From: Dehalococcoidia bacterium UBA6495
GTDB lineage: Bacteria > Chloroflexota > Dehalococcoidia > Lucifugimonadales > UBA826
DNA: 8,045 nt
Reading direction: 5' to 3'
NCBI GenBank assembly: GCA_002435305.1
Contig: DJMH01000078.1
Coordinates: 1-8,045 of the forward strand
Shown piece by piece: positions 1 through 5,771 of this stretch. The translations under genes were made by a program, and so were the position numbers. The notes below the pieces were generated by a model. The model did no database searches. It worked only from the letters and a program-made list of their open reading frames with translations, and was not told the DNA's origin. Position 1 is the stretch's first letter. Every line of letters starts with the position of its first letter.

Positions 1-387
1 GTCCTGAAGGAAATCCAACTCAACTTGACCGCAATTCATATTGGCACCAGATGAAACAACAATTGTATTTTCAGACTTTGAATCTACAGTTATCAAAGCT
101 ATACCTGTACTGTGATTTAAATCTTTCGTTATGCGGCTGACATCCACCGCTTCAGATCTCAGGTCGGTTAATACCTGCTCTGAGAAAACATCGACTCCTA
201 CTCTTCCAATCATCGTCACGGTTGCGCCTAATCTTGAGGCCGCCACTGCCTGATTGGCGCCTTTACCACCATTTTCAATAATAAATGACTCAGAAAAAAT
301 GGTTTGGCCACTCTTAGGCAAGTCCTCTACATTGATAATTAAATCGACATTCAGGCTGCCCAATACCACGAGATGTGGGGCCGACAT
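1..387 (-). CDS. rbsK: Ribokinase, PfkB family, N-terminal part (runs off left edge)
   Basis: Phosphorylates ribose (or a related free sugar) with ATP in the cytoplasm. Only the first 129 residues are in the window; the frame is open through base 1, about 40% of a usual ~300-residue ribokinase. The start is ATG at 387, reading MSAPHLVVLGSLNVDLI, the standard ribokinase opening with the sugar-contacting Asp at residue 15. The PfkB signature 1, GGKGANQAVAASRLGA, lies at residues 40-55 and includes the substrate-binding Gly41 and Asn45. The start is only 5 bases beyond the HAD phosphatase stop on the same strand, so the two are almost certainly co-transcribed; a weak AGG lies 12 bases before the ATG, inside the HAD gene end, so coupling is likely. 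The ATP-binding C-terminal half is outside the window. Ribokinase fits better than fructokinase or adenosine kinase because of the N-terminal GSLNVDL and GGKGANQAV motifs, but the true sugar is not proven. Confidence 0.92.
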   Translation of the reverse strand, partial: MSAPHLVVLGSLNVDLIINVEDLPKSGQTIFSESFIIENGGKGANQAVAASRLGATVTMIGRVGVDVFSEQVLTDLRSEAVDVSRITKDLNHSTGIALITVDSKSENTIVVSSGANMNCGQVELDFLQD

Positions 388-392
388 GACTT

Positions 393-1202
393 CTATAAAC
401 CTATCTGATTCTTTGATAAAAGATCTTCTAAATACACAGCTACTCCGTCTTCATCTGGGCTTTTGGCCAGGTCGTCGCACACCTCAAAAACTACAGATTC
501 CCCTCCGGCCATCGCAACCCCTGTGCCGGCCCACTTAAGCATTTCTACATCATTAAAACCATTTCCAAAAGCTATCACTTCCTCAACCTTCACATCAGTC
601 TGGGAGCAAAGCCATGCCAAAGCTTTATCTTTACCCGCATCAACACTAAGTATTTCGCAGAAATGTGGTAATGAGCGGGTTGCATACAGCTCAGCAGAAT
701 ATTTTGATTTCAGACTTAATTCTAATTCCGCCACCACCTCTGGGTCTCCAACTCCTAAGACACGATACATATCTCTTCCAATCTTTTCCAAAGAGTCCAC
801 TAGAAAAATTTTGACCCCATTTCTTTCTCCGTACGACTCAGCCCAGTCACTCATTTTTTCAACGTAAACGTCGTCCCCTGCATAACCCACTATCTCCACA
901 TCCCATTGGGCTAGTAATCGAACTGAAAGTGACACCTGATCGGGTGAAAGAAAAGTCTCCCAGACATTTTTTTGTCCTTTGTCAAAACTCACCAATGCAC
1001 CTTGAAAAGACACGACTGTTTCTATCATAGGGGCTTGCCGGAGAAAAATCAGAGCAGATTTCAGGCTCCTACCTGTGGCAACTGAGACCAAAGCACCTCG
1101 ACTGGAGCATTCTTCCAATATTTCCAGCATGTAAGGGGAAATCAAAGAAGAGTCCCCTTTTAAAGTGCCATCAATATCCAGTGCAATAATCTTATATTTC
1201 AA
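393..1202 (-). CDS. Cof-type HAD-IIB sugar-phosphate phosphatase
   Basis: Predicted cytoplasmic Mg-dependent phosphatase of the HAD superfamily, Cof/YidA-like subfamily IIB, usually acting on phosphorylated sugars or similar small metabolites. Motif I is DIDGT at residues 9-13 (nucleophile Asp9, acid/base Asp11), motif II is the Thr in VATGRS (Thr43), motif III is a Lys in AGKDKAL (about Lys191), and motif IV is GNGFND at 213-218, with Asn in place of the commoner first Asp (GDxxND). The C2-type cap lies between motifs II and III. I place the start at TTG 1202, giving MKYKIIALDIDG, which matches the usual family N-terminus; GGAG sits 11 bases upstream. The frame extends to an ATG at 1268, but that would add 22 residues unrelated to the fold and has no Shine-Dalgarno site. 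Length is 269 residues, typical of the family. It precedes ribokinase by 5 bases, suggesting sugar-phosphate balance or overflow control; exact substrate unknown. Confidence 0.88.
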   Translation of the reverse strand: MKYKIIALDIDGTLKGDSSLISPYMLEILEECSSRGALVSVATGRSLKSALIFLRQAPMIETVVSFQGALVSFDKGQKNVWETFLSPDQVSLSVRLLAQWDVEIVGYAGDDVYVEKMSDWAESYGERNGVKIFLVDSLEKIGRDMYRVLGVGDPEVVAELELSLKSKYSAELYATRSLPHFCEILSVDAGKDKALAWLCSQTDVKVEEVIAFGNGFNDVEMLKWAGTGVAMAGGESVVFEVCDDLAKSPDEDGVAVYLEDLLSKNQIGL

Positions 1203-1213
1203 ATACCTAATTT

Positions 1214-1217
1214 CTCC
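1214..1217 (-). promoter_or_regulatory. Ribosome binding site deciding the HAD phosphatase TTG start
   Basis: On the minus strand GGAG lies 11 bases before TTG 1202, with a second AGG at 1207-1205 closer to it. No such site precedes the longer ATG start at 1268, so this site favours the shorter protein. The spacing is slightly long, hence moderate confidence. Confidence 0.5.
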
Positions 1218-1317
1218 GAGACTAAGATGGCCTATGCTAGAATCACCGGGACTTTTGCTAATCCACATTCAGGTAGATTTATGCATATCACACCCAGATT
1301 AATACTATGGGCTTGCA

Positions 1318-1345
1318 TTGCCCCCTTAGTAGTTTATTTGATAAT
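1318..1345 (+). promoter_or_regulatory. Candidate sigma-70-type promoter for the uronate dehydrogenase gene
   Basis: TTGCCC (1318-1323, 4 of 6 matches to TTGACA) is followed after 16 bases by GATAAT (1340-1345, 5 of 6 matches to TATAAT), 46 bases before the TTG start. The site is in the divergent spacer 1203-1391. It overlaps the end of a short dyad, GGGC at 1309-1312 and GCCC at 1320-1323, which could be a repressor site. This is pattern matching only. I saw no comparably good promoter for the minus-strand arm, though one must lie in this spacer or within its edge. Confidence 0.35.
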
Positions 1346-1378
1346 ACAGGCCTTTGGGGGAAAATAATAAGTATTCAC

Positions 1379-1383
1379 AGGAG
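1379..1383 (+). promoter_or_regulatory. Ribosome binding site for the TTG-started uronate dehydrogenase gene
   Basis: AGGAG followed by 8 bases and then TTG at 1392. The near-consensus site and good spacing support initiation at TTG; no in-frame ATG occurs near the conserved N-terminus. Confidence 0.75.
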
Positions 1384-1391
1384 AAGCACCA

Positions 1392-2204
1392 TTGAGTGAA
1401 AAAAAAGTGCTGATAACAGGATTAGCAGGAAAAATAGGTGGGATAATCCGGTCAAACTTATCTTCCAAATACTTTTTAAGTGGTCTTGACCTAAAGAAAG
1501 TACCAGGATTTCCTACCACCCTTGCTAATCTTTCAAATTTGGATGAAATAATGCCCGCCTTCCAAGGTATTAACACAGTTGTCCACTTGGCAGCAGATCC
1601 GAACCATCAAGGGGATTGGGAAACCAATTTGGAAAACAACATAATAGGTACCCGGAACGTATATGAAGCTGCCCGTCTTTCAGGAGTGAAGCGAATTGTT
1701 TTTGCTAGCAGTAATCATGCCCTGGGATTTTATCCATTAAGGGATAATCCATATAAACAAATCTATGAGGGAGACTTCGGAGAAGTACGTCAACCAGTTA
1801 TTCCTTTATCCACCAATCTTGTACGGCCCGACGGCTATTATGGCGTGAGCAAAACATTCGGCGAATCCCTAGGTAGCTATTTTCATGACGAATACGGAAT
1901 GTCGGTTATATGTATGAGAATAGGGTGGGTGATGGAACCAGATGACCCGACCTTCGCGCCGTCCGCCCTATCTTTATGGTTGAGTCACAAAGACACTGCT
2001 AGTTTGATCGACTGCAGCATAGATGCACCTGAATCTGTGGGATTTGCTATCGTCTACGGGATGTCAGATAACACTTATGGGATATGGGATATGGAACAAG
2101 GACGAAAAATAATAGGTTTTGCACCTGAAGATAACGCAGGTACGCAATGGGCCCTCTCGAAAGATCGGTCTTCAGTCATGAAATCTGGAGACCCACAAGA
2201 ATGA
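1392..2204 (+). CDS. NAD-dependent uronate dehydrogenase-like SDR (epimerase/dehydratase family)
   Basis: Extended short-chain dehydrogenase of 270 residues, best matched from memory to uronate dehydrogenase (Udh), which oxidises D-galacturonate or D-glucuronate at C1 to the aldaro-lactone with NAD. The Rossmann glycine motif TGLAGKIG is at residues 9-16. FASSNH at 104-109 gives the catalytic Ser region, and YGVSK at 150-154 gives the catalytic Tyr150 and Lys154. Further Udh-like segments are NNIIGTRNVYEAAR (82-95), RPDGYYGVSK (145-154), LWLSHKD (195-201) and IIGFAPEDNA (240-249). No signal peptide or membrane segment; cytoplasmic. The start is TTG with AGGAG 8 bases upstream. It is followed after 22 bases by an acid-sugar-type enolase-superfamily gene; a Udh plus lactone cycloisomerase or aldarate dehydratase pair is known from Agrobacterium-type oxidative uronate catabolism, so the context agrees. 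Substrate could instead be another aldose or sugar acid; family certain, reaction probable. Confidence 0.82.
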   Translation: MSEKKVLITGLAGKIGGIIRSNLSSKYFLSGLDLKKVPGFPTTLANLSNLDEIMPAFQGINTVVHLAADPNHQGDWETNLENNIIGTRNVYEAARLSGVKRIVFASSNHALGFYPLRDNPYKQIYEGDFGEVRQPVIPLSTNLVRPDGYYGVSKTFGESLGSYFHDEYGMSVICMRIGWVMEPDDPTFAPSALSLWLSHKDTASLIDCSIDAPESVGFAIVYGMSDNTYGIWDMEQGRKIIGFAPEDNAGTQWALSKDRSSVMKSGDPQE

Positions 2205-2214
2205 TTAATTGCAA

Positions 2215-2220
2215 AGGGAG
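2215..2220 (+). promoter_or_regulatory. Ribosome binding site fixing the enolase-superfamily gene start
   Basis: AGGGAG is 6 bases upstream of ATG 2227. An in-frame TTG at 2209 would put this site inside the coding region, so ATG 2227 is preferred. Confidence 0.75.
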
Positions 2221-2226
2221 AAAAAA

Positions 2227-3312
2227 ATGAAAATACAAAGATATGAAACCGGCATTGTCAGCCTGCCTAGAGAGGAGGGTCCTTTGTCAGGGGGGATGGG
2301 AAGCAGGGCAGAATTTATTACTATAAAGATCATCACCGATGAAGGTATGGAAGGAATAGGCTACTCAGGGTTCGCCAGTTCAATAATGGTAAAGGCCTTG
2401 AAGGAAACCGTTGACGCATTGCTTGAACAGATTGTGGGAGAAGACCCCAGGCGAGTCGAGCATATTAATACTTATCTGAGAAATTTGGCGGGAGGCGGGG
2501 CCCCAGCAGGCCTTGTGACGCGAGGAGTTTCAGGGATTGATGTTGCCTTATGGGATATTAAAGGAAAAGCTGCGTCGGAACCTGTACACAGATTACTTGG
2601 AGGATTCAAAGATACCGTGCCAACTTATGCAAGTGGCTATTTATGGCGAACCTTCGACTTGGGCCGGTTAGAAAGTACAAGTAAAGAACTGGTATCTCAA
2701 GGTTTCAAGGCCATGAAGTTTCGCATGGGGGCTGAAGATAGTGCTCAAAAAGAAATAGCTAGAATGGAAACTATGAGAAATTCGGTGGGCCCAGACATTA
2801 CTGTCATGCTGGACATCAATCAAGGCTGGGATGTCAACACTGCCATTTCCATAGGAAGAGAGCTTGCAGAATACAATCTTTTTTGGCTAGAAGATCCAAT
2901 CAATCATCAGGATTTTGAGGGTTTGTCCCGCATCGCTGATGCTCTAGACACGCCAATAGCAGCGGGAGAATACCATTACGGAATCGAACCATTTAGGACT
3001 CAACTAGAGCGCAGATCTATCGATATTGTAATGGTCGATTTACTCAGGGCCGGAGGTATAACACAATGGATGAAGGCAGCCCACCTGGCCGAGGCTTACA
3101 ATTTACCAGTTGTTACACATTTGGCTACGGAGGTCTTGATGCACTGTTTGGCTGCTTGCCCAAACGGTTTATATGTGGAGCACATGCCATGGACCTTTGC
3201 CATGTTTAACGAGGAACCCGAGATCGCCGGAGGGGAAATTATTTTACCTCAAAGCCCTGGATTGGGACTGTCATTCAATGAAGACAATTTGCAAAAATAT
3301 GCAGTTTCTTGA
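2227..3312 (+). CDS. Mandelate racemase/muconate lactonizing enzyme family protein (acid-sugar dehydratase or lactone cycloisomerase)
   Basis: Enolase-superfamily enzyme of 361 residues, cytoplasmic, Mg-dependent, abstracting a proton alpha to a carboxylate. The N-terminal capping domain covers about 1-125 and the TIM barrel about 130-340. Visible catalytic residues: a basic pair Lys164-x-Arg166 (KFR) at the end of the second barrel strand; metal ligands Asp196 (MLDINQGW), Glu222 (WLEDPI) and Glu248 (AAGEYHYG); the Asp271/His298 dyad (MVDLLRAGG, VVTHLATE); and Glu319 (YVEHMPW). The Asp-His dyad places it in the mandelate racemase subgroup. This subgroup includes galactarate, fuconate, rhamnonate and tartrate dehydratases and galactarolactone cycloisomerase. 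It lies 22 bases after the uronate-dehydrogenase-like gene, so the likely substrate is that enzyme's lactone or aldarate product. The start is ATG 2227 with AGGGAG 6 bases upstream; six more codons back to TTG 2209 are possible but poorly supported. Exact reaction not determined. Confidence 0.88.
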   Translation: MKIQRYETGIVSLPREEGPLSGGMGSRAEFITIKIITDEGMEGIGYSGFASSIMVKALKETVDALLEQIVGEDPRRVEHINTYLRNLAGGGAPAGLVTRGVSGIDVALWDIKGKAASEPVHRLLGGFKDTVPTYASGYLWRTFDLGRLESTSKELVSQGFKAMKFRMGAEDSAQKEIARMETMRNSVGPDITVMLDINQGWDVNTAISIGRELAEYNLFWLEDPINHQDFEGLSRIADALDTPIAAGEYHYGIEPFRTQLERRSIDIVMVDLLRAGGITQWMKAAHLAEAYNLPVVTHLATEVLMHCLAACPNGLYVEHMPWTFAMFNEEPEIAGGEIILPQSPGLGLSFNEDNLQKYAVS

Positions 3313-3336
3313 TTTTCAAGGGTAACTGACAATAAT
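3309..3336 (+). promoter_or_regulatory. Possible promoter for the molybdenum-subunit gene
   Basis: TTGATT (3309-3314), 16 bases, then AATAAT (3331-3336), right at the stop codon of the enolase-superfamily gene. If used, transcription would begin near 3343 and the mRNA leader would contain the hairpin at 3367-3406. Weak matches; offered as a candidate only. Confidence 0.25.
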
Positions 3337-3366
3337 TCCTACCTACTCAGACCAAAGCAATATGGT

Positions 3367-3406
3367 AAACTGAGCGGTGGATTTATACCTCGGTTTCACT
3401 TTTTTT
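3367..3406 (+). terminator. Rho-independent terminator-like hairpin with T tract
   Basis: AAACTGAG (3367-3374) can pair with CTCGGTTT (3389-3396): eight consecutive pairs including one G-U, loop of 14 bases. Three bases later a run of seven T residues occupies 3400-3406. It follows the enolase-superfamily stop by 54 bases and so can end the uronate module transcript. The stem is AT-rich at its base and the loop is large, so termination may be partial. It ends just 9 bases before the Shine-Dalgarno site of the next gene, so it could instead be an attenuator in that gene's leader. Confidence 0.55.
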
Positions 3407-3415
3407 GAATCTCTC

Positions 3416-3421
3416 AAGGAG
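3416..3421 (+). promoter_or_regulatory. Ribosome binding site deciding the molybdenum-subunit TTG start
   Basis: AAGGAG with 7 bases to TTG 3429. The alternative in-frame TTG at 3405 lies upstream of this site and overlaps the T tract of the hairpin, so TTG 3429 is the better start. Confidence 0.8.
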
Positions 3422-3428
3422 TTTTGGA

Positions 3429-5708
3429 TTGGCAACGCAGATACCAAAAAATTACAGCGTTATTGGAAAGAGACCTGTCCGCCACGATGGGGCAGATAAA
3501 GTCACAGGGAAAGCTCAATATGGAGCCGATCTGAACCTGCCTGGAATGTTATTTGGCAAGGTACTACGAAGTCCACACGCACACGCCCGCATTAAGTCAA
3601 TTGATCTCTCTGCAGCCCTTGCTAACCCGGAGGTCAAGGCTATAGTCACCTCCAGTGACTTATCTCCTTTACCAGATAAACCTGCGGAGGTTGGTGAAGA
3701 CCTCTATGCGAATATGAAATATGTGAGAGATAGAATTCTGGCGTCTGATAAAGTTTTATTCAAAGGTCACCCCATAGCGGCCATAGCCGCCAGGGGGCTT
3801 CATGAAGCAGAAGAACTTTTATCCTTGATCAAGGTGGAATATGAAATTCTGGAATCGGTGACAGACGTCGAAGCTGCGATGGCTGAAAATGCCCCAATTC
3901 TTCATGACTCTATTAAATTCGCCTCGATGTCAGGGGACGAAGTTTTTGGCTCCAATATTGCTAGTCACGATCAATACATACTCGGAGATATAGATCAGGG
4001 GTTTAAAAAGGCAGACCTGACTATTGAAAGAGAATATCGCACCAAAACAGTTCATCAAGGTTATATCGAACCACAAAACGGTACAGCTTCCTGGAGGCCA
4101 GATGGGCATGTCACCATTTGGTGCAGCAGCCAGGGACATTTTGGGATCCGGGATCAAGTTTCCACCGTTCTAGGCCTCCCTGTCTCCAAAGTAACTATAG
4201 TACCGATGGAAATTGGCGGCGGTTTCGGAGGGAAGCTTCCATGCTATTTGGAACCATTAGCTGCGCTTCTATCAAAAAAAACTGGTAACCCAGTCAAGAT
4301 GTTCATGACTCGATCTGAAGTCATTGAGGCATCTGGGCCAACATCTGGAAGTTTTGTTAGGGTGAAGATAGGTGTCACAAATGATGGGAAAATTACTGCC
4401 GCCCAAGGTTATCTTGCTTTCGAGGCAGGTGCATTTCCGGGCTCTCCCATAGGAGGGGCTACCGCATGCATGCTTTCCCCCTATGACATCGAGAATCTCC
4501 AGCTGGATGGATATGATGTGGTCGACAACAAACCGAAGACTACGGCATATCGAGCCCCCGGAGCTCCAATAGGTGCCTTAGCGGTAGAAACTGTTATTGA
4601 CGAGATTGCGGAGGAGCTAAAAATCGATCCGATTGACCTTCGATTGCTGAATGCAGCCAAGGAAGGTACCAGAAGATCAGACGGGGTTGTCAACGGCAAG
4701 ATTGGAATGATTGAACTTTCGGAGATTGTAAAAAATCATGCCCATTACCAAACACCTTTGGAAAAGGTCGAAGGTAAGTTAAGAGGAAGAGGGATAGCAT
4801 TCGGGTACTGGAGAAATAACACCGGACCCGCTGCATGCGTTGCCACTGTTACACCGGATGGGGTAGTCAATCTATCAGAAGGTTCTGTCGATATTGGAGG
4901 TTCTAGAACTGCAATATCACAGCAACTGGCCGAAGTCCTTTCCATACCAGTAGAAGACGTCAACCCACAAGTTGCAGACACTGATTCCATAGGATATACA
5001 TCAGTAACCGGTGGCAGTGGGGTTGCTTTCAAATCTGGTTGGGCTGCATTTGAAGCGGCACAAGAAGTTAAAAAGGAAATGTTAAAAAGAGCTAGTTTGG
5101 TATGGGAAGCCAAAGAAGAGGAAGTCGAATATGCCGAGGGAATAGCCCAACACAAATCCGACCCGGAACTCAAACTGACCTTTAAGGAAATTGCAGCGGC
5201 TTCAAATGGCACAGGTGGACCCATTGTTGGTAGTGCCGGAGTCAACCCTAGGGGCGTAGGAGGGTCGTTCGCAGCGATGCTTGTAGACGTAGAAGTAGAT
5301 GAGGAAACTGGCAAGACGACAATCCTCAGATGCACCCCTTTCACCGACGTAGGCAAAGCAATTCATCCAGACTACGTAGAAGGTCAAATACAGGGAGGTA
5401 CCGCACAGGGCATCGGCTGGGCTTTGAACGAGGAATACTTTATGAGTGACGACGGTAAAGTAATGAATGCAAGCCTTTTAGATTATAGAATGCCCACAAG
5501 TTTGGACCTGCCTATGATAGATCCTGTGGTCGTAGAGGTATTCAACCCCGGGCATCCTTTCGGTGTAAGGGGGGTAGGAGAATCCCCTCTAGTACCGCCC
5601 CTCGCTGCAATGGCCAATGCCTTATATGATGCGACTGGAGTAAGAATGCGGGAATTACCAATGTCTCCAACAGCCGTAAAAAAAGCCCTAGATGATGCAA
5701 AGGTTTAA
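3429..5708 (+). CDS. Xanthine dehydrogenase-family molybdopterin-binding (large) subunit
   Basis: Molybdenum-cofactor subunit of the xanthine dehydrogenase/aldehyde oxidase/CO dehydrogenase family, 759 residues from TTG 3429, close to the usual 750-800. The a/b hammerhead domain lies at about 19-130 (KVTGKAQYGADL at 24-35, LRSPHAHARI near 46). The first Mo-cofactor domain has Gln235 in SSQGHFGIRD and the hallmark GGGFGGK at 263-269. The active-site loop is AYRAPGAP at 373-380. The second domain holds VDIGGSRT (487-494) and the catalytic Glu718 in GVRGVGESP. The loop differs from the AYxCSFR loop of true CO dehydrogenase, and VDIGGS lacks the Gln of the usual GQG cofactor contact, so CO oxidation is unlikely; the substrate is probably an aldehyde, N-heterocycle or other organic. 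No signal peptide or Tat motif. The Fe-S and FAD subunits that normally accompany it are not adjacent on either side. Gene family certain, substrate unknown. Confidence 0.93.
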   Translation: MATQIPKNYSVIGKRPVRHDGADKVTGKAQYGADLNLPGMLFGKVLRSPHAHARIKSIDLSAALANPEVKAIVTSSDLSPLPDKPAEVGEDLYANMKYVRDRILASDKVLFKGHPIAAIAARGLHEAEELLSLIKVEYEILESVTDVEAAMAENAPILHDSIKFASMSGDEVFGSNIASHDQYILGDIDQGFKKADLTIEREYRTKTVHQGYIEPQNGTASWRPDGHVTIWCSSQGHFGIRDQVSTVLGLPVSKVTIVPMEIGGGFGGKLPCYLEPLAALLSKKTGNPVKMFMTRSEVIEASGPTSGSFVRVKIGVTNDGKITAAQGYLAFEAGAFPGSPIGGATACMLSPYDIENLQLDGYDVVDNKPKTTAYRAPGAPIGALAVETVIDEIAEELKIDPIDLRLLNAAKEGTRRSDGVVNGKIGMIELSEIVKNHAHYQTPLEKVEGKLRGRGIAFGYWRNNTGPAACVATVTPDGVVNLSEGSVDIGGSRTAISQQLAEVLSIPVEDVNPQVADTDSIGYTSVTGGSGVAFKSGWAAFEAAQEVKKEMLKRASLVWEAKEEEVEYAEGIAQHKSDPELKLTFKEIAAASNGTGGPIVGSAGVNPRGVGGSFAAMLVDVEVDEETGKTTILRCTPFTDVGKAIHPDYVEGQIQGGTAQGIGWALNEEYFMSDDGKVMNASLLDYRMPTSLDLPMIDPVVVEVFNPGHPFGVRGVGESPLVPPLAAMANALYDATGVRMRELPMSPTAVKKALDDAKV

Positions 5709-5721
5709 GTTCAGAGCTAGA

Positions 5722-5751
5722 TTTTAGTATCATTTATGGTACGGACTAAAA
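5722..5751. repeat. Inverted repeat upstream of groEL
   Basis: TTTTAGT (5722-5728) and ACTAAAA (5745-5751) are perfect 7-base inverted arms separated by 16 bases. Inside, ATC and GGT (5729-5731, 5738-5740) could add three pairs around a 6-base loop, leaving a 4-base bulge. It lies 14 bases after the molybdenum gene stop and 20 bases before the groEL ATG. It could be an operator or a weak hairpin. It lacks a T tract and does not match the CIRCE heat-shock operator (TTAGCACTC-N9-GAGTGCTAA). Confidence 0.4.
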
Positions 5752-5771
5752 GAAATTAGCGAGGTTTAATA

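Noticed and set aside
254..867. Plus-strand open frames of 94 and 134 codons opposite the ribokinase and HAD genes
   Set aside because: They lie antisense to clearly recognisable ribokinase and HAD proteins, show no family motifs, and have low-complexity Ser/Thr/Pro-rich translations typical of shadow frames.
3405..3428. Longer molybdenum-subunit N-terminus from TTG 3405
   Set aside because: This start lies upstream of the strong AAGGAG site and overlaps the T tract of the hairpin; TTG 3429 has ideal spacing.
4745..5356. Minus-strand 203-codon open frame inside the molybdenum-subunit gene
   Set aside because: The translation is Ser/Pro/Thr-rich without recognisable domains and is fully antisense to a well-conserved protein; shadow frame.
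3429..5708. Carbon monoxide dehydrogenase large subunit (CoxL)
   Set aside because: The AYxCSFR active-site loop of form I CoxL is absent; the loop reads AYRAPGAP, and no CoxM or CoxS genes are adjacent.
5709..5771. CIRCE/HrcA operator ahead of groEL
   Set aside because: Neither TTAGCACTC nor GAGTGCTAA is present; the inverted repeat here is a different sequence.
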